A stretch of DNA of 64,000 nucleotides from Methanosphaerula subterraneus (GCF_052055875.1 NZ_CP170508.1:1550001-1614000), one strand, 5' to 3'. Positions 17,704 through 26,641 are shown, numbered from the stretch's first letter. Numbers and translations: made by a program. Notes: generated from the sequence alone by a model not told the origin.

Positions 17704-18643
17704 GTTCCGACCCTGAGAAGACCGCGACAAAGAGGTCGATCATCGTTCTCCGGTCCTTCTCGACCGCGGTGTGGCCGCTGTAGACGACCGCCTCGTAGAT
17801 CTCGGTCATGGACCCGACCGGGGCGGCGATCGGCGTCCCTTCGAACTGCTTCCTGACCTCCCGGGGTGTCCGGGTCAGGAGACGGGCGTCGGGCTGCTGC
17901 CGGTCCAGCCTGACCAGGGACTCGCGGTAGACCGCCTCGATCCCCTGCCGGATTTCGCCGGCGGCGAGGGTCCTGGCGGTCTCATGCAGGTCCTCGGTCA
18001 CGACGACCGGCGCCGCCTCTGCAGGGAGGGGCACCTCCGGTTCCGGCTCCTTCTTCTCCTGTCCGCGCCCCCTGCGCCAGAAGAAGAAGCCCGTCCCCCC
18101 GATCAGCAGGGCGATCACGCCCACACCCATGGGGAGAAGGGGGAGTTCGCCAGGGATCTCGGCTGTCACCCGCGGGCTCAACACCGGACTCTGGGGACGG
18201 TCGGCGAGGGATACGTTCGCGACCACCGAGTGGCGGCCGGGTCCGATCCTGACCAGCATATAGAAGGCGCCGTCCTCACCGGTGGTGCAGTCCAGGACGC
18301 CGTAGTCGTCGAAGGTCAGGTGGACCGCAGCGCCGGCGACCGGCCGGCCGTCGGCGGTGACGTTCCCGGTGCAGAGGAGGGCCGGCTTCTCCTCAGAGAC
18401 GACCGGGCTGACGCTGAGCCGGACTACGGGGGGAGCGGTCGTTGCCGTTCCATCCAGGTCCGGGGAGATCTCCCCGGCGACCGTCGCATTCACACCGAGC
18501 TCGCCGATGGGCGCTGCTGTTCCATTCGAGACGGTCGTATTCGCACCGAGCTCACCGGCGGCCGCTGCCGCACCCACGAACCCACCGATGAAGACCAGGC
18601 CGATGAACACGACCAGGTAGATGGGCACCCTCTGAATCCTCAC
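17690..18643 (-). CDS. Secreted/anchored protein with C-terminal DUF4129-like domain (shorter paralogue)
   Basis: 317 aa. A signal anchor (residues 8-30) precedes N-glycosylation sites and a carboxypeptidase-regulatory/Ig-like domain (GRPVAGAAVHLTFDDYG, DGAFYMLVRIGPG). A transmembrane helix with an Arg-rich stop (about 173-192) leads to a cytosolic DUF4129-like helical domain (GIEAVYRESLVRLD, RTPREVRKQFEG, YEAVVYSG). It matches the C-terminal two thirds of the next gene, so the pair arose by duplication. Confidence 0.82.
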   Translation of the reverse strand: MRIQRVPIYLVVFIGLVFIGGFVGAAAAAGELGANTTVSNGTAAPIGELGVNATVAGEISPDLDGTATTAPPVVRLSVSPVVSEEKPALLCTGNVTADGRPVAGAAVHLTFDDYGVLDCTTGEDGAFYMLVRIGPGRHSVVANVSLADRPQSPVLSPRVTAEIPGELPLLPMGVGVIALLIGGTGFFFWRRGRGQEKKEPEPEVPLPAEAAPVVVTEDLHETARTLAAGEIRQGIEAVYRESLVRLDRQQPDARLLTRTPREVRKQFEGTPIAAPVGSMTEIYEAVVYSGHTAVEKDRRTMIDLFVAVFSGSERADR

Positions 18644-20364
18644 TGACGTCCCTCCGTTATCACGTAGATAAAATCTTCGCGCACTCTGCGGATATCTTCT
18701 TCTGTTGGTTCCCGGCCCGCATACCGGATCCGCTCGTGAACCCCGACCAGATCGGTCAGCCGGACCCCGCAGGGCGCCGCGGCGAAGCGGTCCGCGATCT
18801 CGCGCGGAGTCTTCGACCTGAGATGGCAGCCCGGGTTTCGTGCATCGAGCTCCCTGACCAGCCGGCGGTACAGCCGGGTGATCGCCTCGCGCCCGTCGAC
18901 CCCCTCGGCGAGGAGGGTTGCAGCCCCGGTCGCCTCCTCCACGGTCGGTGCCGGGGGGAGCTCGACCACCGGCTCTTCCCTCCGCTCGTGAGGGGCCGTG
19001 GCGGCCGTCCGCCGCCGGCGGAGGTAGAGGACCGCCCCGATGGCTGCCCCGCCGATTCCGAGGGCGTACAGGAGCAGGGCGAGCAGCCCGAGGATCGAGG
19101 GGATCTCGACCGTCACCGGGGCCGACTCGGACCGGTTCAGCGGGAAGCCGGCCGGGTCGAACCGGGCCTTCAGCATATGGGTCCCCCCGGTCAGGTTCTG
19201 TACCGTCGCCCGGTAGGAACCGTTCCCATTGGTCGTCATCTGTGCCGCCCGTTTCCCATCGAGGAGGACCTGGACCGGTGCATCGACGACCGGCCGGTCG
19301 CCCTCGGCGGTCAGGTTGCCGGTGCAGACCGCGCGCCAGCTCCCGTTCACCTCCACGAGGTTGACAGCGAGGGCGAGCGTGGAGTTCAGTTTCGTGATGG
19401 TGAAGGACTGCTCGTCCGAGAGGGCGACGCCGGCAGCGGCGTAGGCCGTATGCCGTCCGGCCTCGATCTCCCCGACCCGGTACGGAAAGTCGAATCCCCC
19501 GTCATCACCGGTCGCCACCCCGGCCAGCGGTTTTCCGTCCGAGAAGATGGTCACCTGGGTGCCGGCCGGCCCCCTGACCGTGCCGGCCATCGAGAGGCGG
19601 TCGCCGTAGACCCCGTGGTCTGGCACCACCTGGAAGGTGATCGCCGGGAGGCCGCCGGACTGCCGGTCCTGGATCGCCCGGATCGCCACCGGGACCGAGG
19701 TGGCCCGCTCGTCCTGCGTCGCCTCGATCGCGGCCACGACGGCCGCGAAGTCCAGGACCGATTGCTCGTACGCACTGGTGTTCTGCCCGTACTTCTGCGA
19801 GACGTTCACGACCCTTTCCTGCCGGGAGGCGTAGCCCTGATAGTTCGCCTGGACCTTCTTCCGGAGTTCCTCCCCCTGGAGCTGCACGGACTTGAGCATC
19901 GCCGTGTCCCCGCTCTCCCGGTACTGGACCTGCAGGGACTGGAGCTGGTCGAACTCCCCGGTCTGGTTCAGCAACTGCTGCAGCGCCTGGATGTTCGCCT
20001 GGTTGTCCCGCTGGAACGCGGCGGCGTCGGTGTCGCTCATGTCCAGTTTGACGACCAGGCCGCTGAGGCTCTGCCCTGACCGGAGGTACTGCTGCAGCGT
20101 GCGGTTGGCGGACTCGAAGTCGCCCAGTTTGATGTCGAGGACGAGCGGGCCGGTGAGGTTCAGGCTGGTGGCCCACTCGGGCAGGACGAGGGCGCCGTCG
20201 GTCCGGGTCAGGTTTCCGGTCAGGGGCAGGTCCTCGTGATAGCTGGAGGTCGACGCGGTCTTGGCCGTATAGAGCAGGGGCTGCAGGGCGAAGAGGCCGG
20301 CGAGGGTGAGGACGAAGACCACGAGGGCGAGGGAGACGAGCCACTCACGTCTGACAGACGTCAT
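18640..20364 (-). CDS. Large secreted/anchored protein with C-terminal DUF4129-like domain
   Basis: 574 aa. A signal anchor is followed by a long Gln-rich predicted coiled coil (about 105-195), an Ig-like repeat (GDRLSMAGTVRGPAGTQVTIFSDG), a second (DRPVVDAPVQVLLDG), a transmembrane helix near 430-452 and a cytosolic DUF4129-like domain (AITRLYRRLVREL, KTPREIADRF, RIRYAGREP). Its start overlaps the upstream stop by 4 nt. With MoxR/DUF58 it probably forms an envelope-linked machine; the function is unproven. Confidence 0.83.
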   Translation of the reverse strand: MTSVRREWLVSLALVVFVLTLAGLFALQPLLYTAKTASTSSYHEDLPLTGNLTRTDGALVLPEWATSLNLTGPLVLDIKLGDFESANRTLQQYLRSGQSLSGLVVKLDMSDTDAAAFQRDNQANIQALQQLLNQTGEFDQLQSLQVQYRESGDTAMLKSVQLQGEELRKKVQANYQGYASRQERVVNVSQKYGQNTSAYEQSVLDFAAVVAAIEATQDERATSVPVAIRAIQDRQSGGLPAITFQVVPDHGVYGDRLSMAGTVRGPAGTQVTIFSDGKPLAGVATGDDGGFDFPYRVGEIEAGRHTAYAAAGVALSDEQSFTITKLNSTLALAVNLVEVNGSWRAVCTGNLTAEGDRPVVDAPVQVLLDGKRAAQMTTNGNGSYRATVQNLTGGTHMLKARFDPAGFPLNRSESAPVTVEIPSILGLLALLLYALGIGGAAIGAVLYLRRRRTAATAPHERREEPVVELPPAPTVEEATGAATLLAEGVDGREAITRLYRRLVRELDARNPGCHLRSKTPREIADRFAAAPCGVRLTDLVGVHERIRYAGREPTEEDIRRVREDFIYVITEGRQ

Positions 20365-20624
20365 CGGGCGACGATCTCCATGATTTTACTTGCGACGATG
20401 TACCCGAAGAGGAGGACACCCACCGCGATCACGTACTTGATCAGGCGCAGATACCGCGGCTGGACCGTGGTCGTATCGATCAGTTCGACGACGACGAGGA
20501 GGCCGATCAGGGCCAGAACGAAGAAGACCTCGAGGTCGAGCGCCTGGTTCAGGAGCATGAAGGCCGTGATCACGGCGAACCAGATGATGAGCACGATGAC
20601 CGGGAGACGCTGCGTGGTGCTCAT
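20361..20624 (-). CDS. Small three-helix membrane protein, first gene of the MoxR operon
   Basis: 87 aa with three hydrophobic segments (about 8-25, 28-45, 60-80). The start MSTTQRL at 20624 has a GGAAG site 5 nt upstream. The longer open frame reads into the divergent acetyltransferase gene and is discarded. No family is recognised. It is coupled by ATGA overlap to the DUF4129 gene, so it belongs to the operon. Confidence 0.75.
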   Translation of the reverse strand: MSTTQRLPVIVLIIWFAVITAFMLLNQALDLEVFFVLALIGLLVVVELIDTTTVQPRYLRLIKYVIAVGVLLFGYIVASKIMEIVAR

Positions 20625-20738
20625 ACTTCCTTCATAGTTCTCCCTGGTGGGACATATGCGTATCTGTTTTAACGTATCGTCGACGACCGCTCGCTGGGGA
20701 TAAATTATATATCCACCTGCAATCGTTTCAGGTGAATA

Positions 20739-21335
20739 ATGATCCATTACGGGCATACTACCCTCGGAGAAGGGGCACAGGTCTTCGAACCGGTCACCCT
20801 GGGCTTCCCCTCCCGGGAATTCCTGGGAGCGAGCGACTACCAGGGGACGACGATCGGGAAGAACGCAGTCCTCCGAACCGGCACCATCATCTACTGCCAT
20901 GTCACCATCGGGGACAACTTCTCCTCAGGGCATAATGTCCTGATCCGGGAGCATACCACCATCGGGGATGATACCGCGGTCGGCACCTCCACCGTGATCG
21001 AAGGGAACTGCGCGATCGGAACGGGAGTGAGCATCCAGAGCATGGTCTTCATCCCCACCAACACGACGATCGGGGACCGCGTCTTCATCGGACCGAACGC
21101 CGTCCTCACCAACGACCGCTATCCCCCCTCAGGCAGACCGGACCTCGAAGGGCCGGTGATCGAAGACGGGGCGGCCATCGGCGCGAACGTCACGATCCTG
21201 CCGGGGGTGCGGATCGGAAAGGGGGCGGCCGTCGCCGCCGGCTCGGTGGTCACCCGGGATGTCCCGGCCGGCATGATGGCCGTCGGTTCCCCGGCCCGGC
21301 TCCGGCCTCTCCCACCGGAGATGAGGCGATCATGA
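20739..21335 (+). CDS. Left-handed beta-helix N-acetyltransferase (WbpD/WlbB-like)
   Basis: 198 aa with many hexapeptide repeats ([LIV]-G-x4: IGKNAV, IGDNFS, IGDDTA, IGTGVS, IGDRVF, IGANVT, IGKGAA) and the terminal PAGMMAVGSPAR motif. It probably acetylates the amino group made by the adjacent DegT aminotransferase on a UDP-sugar. Its stop overlaps the aminotransferase start. A TATA-like element (AATTATATATCC) lies about 30 nt upstream of the ATG. Confidence 0.88.
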   Translation: MIHYGHTTLGEGAQVFEPVTLGFPSREFLGASDYQGTTIGKNAVLRTGTIIYCHVTIGDNFSSGHNVLIREHTTIGDDTAVGTSTVIEGNCAIGTGVSIQSMVFIPTNTTIGDRVFIGPNAVLTNDRYPPSGRPDLEGPVIEDGAAIGANVTILPGVRIGKGAAVAAGSVVTRDVPAGMMAVGSPARLRPLPPEMRRS

Positions 21336-22420
21336 TCCCCATCGCCCAGCCGTCGGCCGGCGACGAGGAGATCGAGGCGGTGACCAGGGTCTTACGCACC
21401 GGCATGCTGGCCCAGGGGCCGCAGGTGGCCGCCTTCGAGAAGGAGTTCGCACAGTACTGCGGCGTCAGTCACGCCATCGCCGTCAACAGCGGCACCGCTG
21501 CGCTGCATGCTGCCCTGGCTTCAGCCGGCATCGGGGCCGGCGACGAGGTGATCGTCCCGACCTTCTCCTTCTTTGCAACAGCCAGCTCGGTCTCGATCTG
21601 CGGGGCCACCCCCGTCTTTGTGGACGTGGACCCCGACACCTACACCATCGACCCGGCCTGTGTGAACGAGGCGGTGACCGACAGGACCAGAGCGGTGATC
21701 GGGGTGCACCTCTTCGGCCAGCCGTTCGATGCCGACCCGATCGCAGAGATCTGCGAGGACCACCACCTGGCCCTGATCGAGGACGCGGCCCAGGCCCATG
21801 GCGCCCGGTACCACGGTAAGACGGTCGGCGGGCTCGGGAAGGCCGGCTGCTTCTCCTTCTACCCGACCAAGAACATGACCACCGGGGAGGGGGGGATGGT
21901 CACCACCGACGATGGGACCTATGCCGCGACGATCCGGCGGTTCATCAACCACGGGCAGAGCGAGAAGTACCGGCACACGATGATCGGGTACAACTACCGC
22001 ATGACCGACATCGGCGGGGCGATCGGCGGCGAACAGCTGAAGAAACTGCCGGGGTTCAACAAGCGGCGGGTCGCCAACGCGGCCTACCTGGACACCCACA
22101 TCACCCTCCCCGGGCTGGTCACCCCGGCTCTCCTCCCCAGGGTAGACCCGGTCTATCACCAGTACGTGGTCAGGGTCACGCCGGACTGCCCCCTCAGCCG
22201 GGACGAGCTGGGCCGGTACCTCCACGACCGCGGCATCGGGACGGCCGTCCATTACCCGATCCCGATCCACCAGCAGCCGGTCTACCTCGCGGCCGGCGCA
22301 TCGGCCTCCTGCCCGGTGGCGGAACGGCTCTGCAGCGAGGTCCTCTCCCTGCCGGTGCACCCCGGCGTCACCGCACCGATGCTCGAGACGATCTGCGAGA
22401 CGATCAACGGGGTGGCCTGA
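21332..22420 (+). CDS. DegT/DnrJ/EryC1 sugar aminotransferase (WbpE-like)
   Basis: 362 aa PLP enzyme. The N-terminal QGPQVAAFEKEFAQY and AVNSGTAALH substrate motifs, the EDAAQAHGA segment and the Schiff-base lysine in FYPTKNMTTGEGG (near residue 190) are all present. It transfers an amino group to a keto-sugar nucleotide. Placed between the acetyltransferase and the UDP-sugar dehydrogenase, it fits a UDP-diacetamido-uronic-acid route. The ATG overlaps the upstream stop (ATGA). Confidence 0.93.
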   Translation: MIPIAQPSAGDEEIEAVTRVLRTGMLAQGPQVAAFEKEFAQYCGVSHAIAVNSGTAALHAALASAGIGAGDEVIVPTFSFFATASSVSICGATPVFVDVDPDTYTIDPACVNEAVTDRTRAVIGVHLFGQPFDADPIAEICEDHHLALIEDAAQAHGARYHGKTVGGLGKAGCFSFYPTKNMTTGEGGMVTTDDGTYAATIRRFINHGQSEKYRHTMIGYNYRMTDIGGAIGGEQLKKLPGFNKRRVANAAYLDTHITLPGLVTPALLPRVDPVYHQYVVRVTPDCPLSRDELGRYLHDRGIGTAVHYPIPIHQQPVYLAAGASASCPVAERLCSEVLSLPVHPGVTAPMLETICETINGVA

Positions 22421-22467
22421 ATGGACAGCTCCGCCAATGATTACAGCATTGAAACGAGGTCCTTCTG

Positions 22468-23901
22468 ATGACTGAAGATCTCTCGTCCCTCCTCTCCCGG
22501 CGCGGACCGATCAGGACGGTCGGGGTCGTGGGGATGGGATACGTGGGGATACCGGCGGCCGTGCTCTTCGCTGCGGCTCCAGCGTTCACCAGGGTGTATG
22601 GATTCCAGCGGGCGTCCCCGTCGTCGGGGTACAAGGTCGAGATGCTGAACCGCGGGGAGAGCCCCCTGAAGGGGGAGGAGCCGGATCTGCCCGAACTGCT
22701 CAATTCGGTGGTGGCACAGCAGAAGTTCCAGTGCACCTCGGACTTCTCGAAGATTGCGGACTGCGACGCCGTGACCCTGGCGATCCAGACCCCGTTCTCC
22801 AACCCAAAGGACCTGATACCCGACTTCTCCGCCCTCTTCGACGGGCTGCGGCAGGTCGGCCGGCAGATCTCCCCGGGTGCCCTCGTAGTTTTGGAATCCA
22901 CGATCACCCCGGGGACGACCACCGGGGTGGCCCGCCAGATCCTGGAACAGGAGTCCGGGATGAGGGCCGGGCACGACTTCGCCCTGGCCCACGCCCCTGA
23001 ACGGGTGATGGTCGGCCGGCTCCTCCAGAACATCCGGGAGTACGACCGGATCGTCGGCGGGATCGACGAGGCCAGCACAGCCCGTGCCGTGGAGCTCTAC
23101 TCCCCGGTGCTGACGAAGGGGCGGATCATCCCGATGACCGCGACGGCGGCCGAGGTGACCAAGACCACCGAGAACACCTTCCGGGACCTCCAGATCGCGG
23201 CGGTGAACCAGCTCGCCCTGTACTGCGAGGCGATGGGGATCAATGTCTACGATGTCCGGGACGGTGTGGCGTCGCTGGAGGGGGAGGGGGTCACCCGTGC
23301 GATCCTCTGGCCCGGCGCCGGCGTCGGGGGGCACTGCCTCACGAAGGACACCTACCACCTCGAACGGGGGGTGAAGGTGCTGGGCGGCCGCCTCGACTAC
23401 CCGGCCGGGAAGGAGTCGCTCTTCGTCCTCGCCCGGCAGATCAACGACTTCATGCCCAGGCACATGTTCACCCTCACCCGGGAAGGGCTGGAGCGGGCCG
23501 GCAAGAAGGTGGAGGGGGCCCGGATCGCCATCCTCGGCTGGGCGTTCCTGGCCAACTCGGACGACGCCCGGAACACGCCCTCAGAACTCTTCCGGGACCT
23601 TGCGATCGAGGCCGGGGCGACGGTGACGGTTCATGACTCCTGGGTGGAGGTCTATCCCGGCGTGGCGATCGGCCATGACCTGGAGGCGGTCGTCGGCGGG
23701 GCGGATGCCGTGGTGGTCTTCGCCGGCCACGACCTCTACACGTCCATCCAGCCGGCTGAGTTGAAACGCCTCTGTGGAAAGAACCACCCGGTGATCGTGG
23801 ACGGCCGGAACATCATCGACCCGGACCGGTTCATCGCCGAAGGCTTCGTCTACAAAGGGATCGGCCGCGGGGACAAGAACGGGCACGCTCTGAACGGGTA
23901 G
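22468..23901 (+). CDS. Nucleotide-sugar 6-dehydrogenase (WecC/WbpA-like)
   Basis: 477 aa UDP-glucose/GDP-mannose dehydrogenase family. GVVGMGYVGIP is the NAD motif (about 18-28), LESTITPGTT the central region, EVTKTTENTFRD supplies the catalytic Lys, and GAGVGGHCLTKD contains the nucleophilic Cys. It oxidises C6 of a UDP-HexNAc to the uronic acid. It is the last of a three-gene set with the aminotransferase and acetyltransferase. An unusual insertion-like YGFQRASPSSGYK replaces the usual short loop after the first beta-alpha-beta unit. Confidence 0.92.
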   Translation: MTEDLSSLLSRRGPIRTVGVVGMGYVGIPAAVLFAAAPAFTRVYGFQRASPSSGYKVEMLNRGESPLKGEEPDLPELLNSVVAQQKFQCTSDFSKIADCDAVTLAIQTPFSNPKDLIPDFSALFDGLRQVGRQISPGALVVLESTITPGTTTGVARQILEQESGMRAGHDFALAHAPERVMVGRLLQNIREYDRIVGGIDEASTARAVELYSPVLTKGRIIPMTATAAEVTKTTENTFRDLQIAAVNQLALYCEAMGINVYDVRDGVASLEGEGVTRAILWPGAGVGGHCLTKDTYHLERGVKVLGGRLDYPAGKESLFVLARQINDFMPRHMFTLTREGLERAGKKVEGARIAILGWAFLANSDDARNTPSELFRDLAIEAGATVTVHDSWVEVYPGVAIGHDLEAVVGGADAVVVFAGHDLYTSIQPAELKRLCGKNHPVIVDGRNIIDPDRFIAEGFVYKGIGRGDKNGHALNG

Positions 23902-23995
23902 GGCCCGCCACCCCCTCATCGCTCTGCTGAAAGGGTTCACCCCGACCAGCCGGTATCTCCTCAACATAGAGCGACAACTCCCGGGGTTTCCTTTT

Positions 23996-24580
23996 TTATC
24001 TCGTGAAAATTGTTGTATACAGCCGGCTCGGGATATACCATCTCAACCAGGTTCTCCCCTCGACACGGGTTCTGATCAGTACTGCCGCACAGAGTAGAAC
24101 GAGACCCATGATCAGTACGCCGGTATTGGCGATTCCGAAGAAATTTCTGATATAGTCCTCCTCCGATTGTATCTCGGTGAGAATACCAAGGCCCATCACG
24201 TTCGAGGATAACGGCCAGAGGAACCGGTAGCCCACCCTGTACACCAGCGCATCTTCGAACAGGTGGGCGCCGAACCCGATGACAGAATAGACGAACGAAT
24301 CCAGGAATTTTATTCCAAGGGGGTGGAGGAGAAATGCCACCGCTATGCCAAAGATCACCATGATGGCGATGTTATGAAATCCCCCATGAACGATCTTATG
24401 ACCCTCGTACAGAAGGGTGAATCCAAGCTGATTCAGAACCGGATTCGCAAGGATATCAATATCCGGAGCCCATGCACAGAGGATGATGATCCAGGAATGA
24501 TCTCTCCCGGTATATTTGAGAGCGACCATGCCGACCATGATCGCAAGGGCACAGGAGTAGATGATATGTTCGGCGAGCAT
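23996..24580 (-). CDS. Membrane-bound metal-dependent hydrolase-like protein (DUF457 type)
   Basis: 194 aa with about four membrane segments. Conserved acidic and His motifs WAPDIDI (near 37-43), GHKIVHGGFHN (59-69) and FGAHLFEDAL resemble the YdjM/DUF457 family. It is lower in GC than flanking genes, suggesting separate ancestry. Role unknown. Confidence 0.72.
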   Translation of the reverse strand: MLAEHIIYSCALAIMVGMVALKYTGRDHSWIIILCAWAPDIDILANPVLNQLGFTLLYEGHKIVHGGFHNIAIMVIFGIAVAFLLHPLGIKFLDSFVYSVIGFGAHLFEDALVYRVGYRFLWPLSSNVMGLGILTEIQSEEDYIRNFFGIANTGVLIMGLVLLCAAVLIRTRVEGRTWLRWYIPSRLYTTIFTR

Positions 24581-24716
24581 GATGAAAAGGATACTTCAGG
24601 TACTCACCTTCGGTTTTTTGGTTATTATTGATATGGTTCTCACCTCGAACCAGCCCCTGCTCAGCCGGCTGCAGGTGGAGCCGAATAATATGAGGAGCCC
24701 GGGGAATCTCCCCGCT

Positions 24717-25391
24717 TCACCGCCGCCGGTATGCGACCATCGCGATGAGGACGCCCAGCACCCCGACGATCGCGCCGGCGCCGGACTTCTGCGTCGCGGT
24801 CGTCGCCGGCGCACCGAGGGCGATCTCCTTGCCGTAGATCTTCTCGGTATTGGCCAGCACCGAGACCGTCAGCGTTCCTGCGGTCACCCCACGGACCGTG
24901 AACGAGATGGTCGCGTCCGGGGCCCCCTGCTTGACCCCGGTCAGCACGAGGCTGGTGCGGACGGTGGTCGCGTCGGGGAGAACCGTGCCGCCGATCGCGA
25001 TCTCGTCGTAGGTGCCGGCCGTGATCGAGACGTTCTGCACGGTCGAGAAGAGCCCGTCCTTCGAGTTCCCCCCGACCTTCGCCTGAGTCTCGCCCTTCCG
25101 GACGACGAGCGTGTTCGTCGCGGTGTTCTCGAGGTTGGCCGTGACCGTCCCCTTGTCGAGCCTGAACGGCATCGAGAGCTGGCTGGTGGAGAACGAGAAG
25201 GCACCGCCCGGCGTGGCTGCGAACTCCCCGTCCAGCTTGAGGGAGAAGACGGTGCCGTTCGGGAGGTCGTGCAGCTGGATGGTGACCTGGTCGCCGTCGA
25301 CGACCCGGTCCGGCTGGATCTCGACGGCGATGGCGCCGGCCGTGCCGGTGACGATACAGAAGGCGAGCAGGATGAGGAGGAGACGCTGCAT
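24717..25391 (-). CDS. Secreted, membrane-anchored protein of unknown function
   Basis: 224 aa. A signal peptide (1-20) is followed by about 170 residues of beta-rich extracellular sequence and a C-terminal hydrophobic helix ending in RRR (about 205-224), so it is anchored by its tail. No enzyme motif. The protein pattern VEIQPDRVVDGDQVTIQLHD suggests an Ig-like fold. Parts of a decayed paralogue occur at 25600-25735 and 30740-31045. A TATA-like CTATATAC lies about 24 nt upstream of the ATG. Confidence 0.82.
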   Translation of the reverse strand: MQRLLLILLAFCIVTGTAGAIAVEIQPDRVVDGDQVTIQLHDLPNGTVFSLKLDGEFAATPGGAFSFSTSQLSMPFRLDKGTVTANLENTATNTLVVRKGETQAKVGGNSKDGLFSTVQNVSITAGTYDEIAIGGTVLPDATTVRTSLVLTGVKQGAPDATISFTVRGVTAGTLTVSVLANTEKIYGKEIALGAPATTATQKSGAGAIVGVLGVLIAMVAYRRR

Positions 25392-25407
25392 AGATCACCT
25401 ATCGATG

Positions 25408-25420
25408 CCGGAGTATATAG
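25408..25420 (-). promoter_or_regulatory. TATA-like box of the secreted-protein gene
   Basis: The minus strand reads CCTATATACTCC, about 24 nt before the ATG at 25391, implying a very short leader. The corresponding position upstream of the broken paralogue (about 31060-31072) has lost the TATA sequence. Confidence 0.45.
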
Positions 25421-25599
25421 GGATCAGGCATTCGTGATCGGAGAGTGAACCCGGGAGGGTGCATGTCCGAGGCACCTTCGCCGCATTGACCTGGAGGAGA
25501 TGTTCCGGGATCTCCGGGTCGCCGCTGTCCGCGAACTCGCCCTCCATGCGATGAGGAACTGAGGATATGATGTTTGTTCGGGGGCAGTGCATCACTCGG

Positions 25600-25735
25600 G
25601 TGAGGGGACCTTCCTGCCATAGACCTTCGCTGCGTTTGCCGGCACCGAGAGGGACAGCGTCCCCCCGTTCACCCCGCGGACGATGAGATCGTCGCATACG
25701 AGACCCCCGCTTGACTCCAGACCCCCCTGCTCAGT
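25600..25735 (-). pseudogene. C-terminal fragment of a paralogue of the 24717-25391 gene
   Basis: The minus-strand translation gives VRGVNGGTLSLSV.AN..KVYG, matching VRGVTAGTLTVSV.AN..KIYG of the intact neighbour (about residues 165-190). It is preceded by a frameshifted match to LTGVKQG. There is no start and the tail is lost. It lies just upstream of the intact gene in the same orientation, so it derives from a tandem duplication. Confidence 0.7.
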
Positions 25736-25808
25736 TACTATTTATATGACTTCAGGCAAGATACTTCACCAGCGGACCGGTGTCCAAATGATCCATGGGT
25801 GATACGAG

Positions 25809-26042
25809 ATGAAATACCTGAATTACCGCATCCTCCTTCGGAAAGAGCCTGAGGGCGGGTATACAGTGACCGTACCGATGCTTCCAGGCTGCGTCACCTA
25901 TGGGGAGACGATCGACGACGCGATAGCGATGGCGAGGGAAGCCATCGAACTCTATATCGAAGACCTCCAGGAGAAGGGCGAAGAGATCCCGACCGAGGAG
26001 GGGTTGCTGGAATACACCCTCACCATCGAAGCCCATGCCTAA
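25809..26042 (+). CDS. hicB: HicB-family antitoxin
   Basis: 77 aa partial-RNase-H-fold HicB protein: YRILLRKEPEGGYTVTVPMLPGCVTYGET and DDAIAMAREAIELYIEDL are the family core (about 7-55). HicB neutralises the mRNA interferase HicA. There is no added C-terminal DNA-binding domain. It overlaps the hicA start by 8 nt, in hicB-hicA order. A TATA-like TATTTATAT lies near 25740. Confidence 0.9.
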   Translation: MKYLNYRILLRKEPEGGYTVTVPMLPGCVTYGETIDDAIAMAREAIELYIEDLQEKGEEIPTEEGLLEYTLTIEAHA

Positions 26043-26384
26043 GGTTCCAACCCTCTCGCCCCAGAAGGTCATCCGGGTCCTGGAGAAGAAGGGATTTGTG
26101 CTGAGCCGGGTGAAAGGTATAGTATTGAACGCAACATCCTTGACCAATCGTAGACTCAATAGAGTCGGAGATTGGTCTATTTAGGGATTAACTGCGTTCA
26201 ACAGTATTTGAGAAAACCTGATATGCGTTAGGTTTTCGACTATAGTCATCACCTCTTTTACCACCCAGAGACAAAGCGTCGGGTGGTCGTCCCGGTGCAT
26301 GGACGGGAACTGCCGATCGGCACACTCCTTGAGATCCTCAGGCAGGCCGGGATTGAACGAGAGGAGATTCAAGACCTCCTGTGA
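26035..26384 (+). pseudogene. hicA: HicA toxin gene interrupted by a 123-bp element
   Basis: 26035-26119 encodes MPKVPTLSPQKVIRVLEKKG plus FVLSRVKG, and 26245-26384 encodes SHHLFYHPETKRRVVVPVHG followed by a normal HicA tail. Removing 26120-26242 and one copy of the duplicated TA restores a continuous 74-codon HicA. The cut falls at KG-SHH, the conserved catalytic-histidine motif. As it stands, translation runs into the element and stops at a TAG near 26183, so the toxin is inactive. Confidence 0.9.
26120..26242. mobile_element. Small TA-flanked hairpin element (MITE-like), copy 1 in hicA
   Basis: Ends TAGT...ACTA, or TATAGT...ACTATA counting the duplicated TA. An internal stem-loop lies at 26142-26177 (16-nt arms, three mismatched positions, loop AATA). 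A second inverted pair TTGAACGCA/TGCGTTCAA surrounds it, and a shorter hairpin AAAACC/GGTTTT lies near the right end. No ORF. It is clearly related over its length to 62067-62196. TA duplication and TATAG ends are typical of non-autonomous elements moved by IS630/Tc1-type transposases. Confidence 0.88.
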
Positions 26385-26641
26385 GGGGTGCGTCATCTCC
26401 TTCTCCTCACATACTTTTTTTGGTTCGATACGCACACAGCAGCGTCCGAATCCAGTGGTCAGAACGGGAGGCACCGGATACTTTACACGAGATGGAGACT
26501 CGGCAGAGCTCCCAGGGGCGGGATGGGAAGGGGTACCTCCTGGATCCTCCATTCGGATTTCACCCGTACAACAAGGTCCTCGAACCATCGAGACGGGCAC
26601 GTTCAGATCTGATCAGTTCCAGCTGTTGGCCTGAGCAGGAT

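Noticed and set aside
26181..26600. 139-codon minus-strand frame across the hicA 3' half
   Set aside because: It is antisense to the reconstructed hicA and crosses the mobile element, so it is a chance frame.
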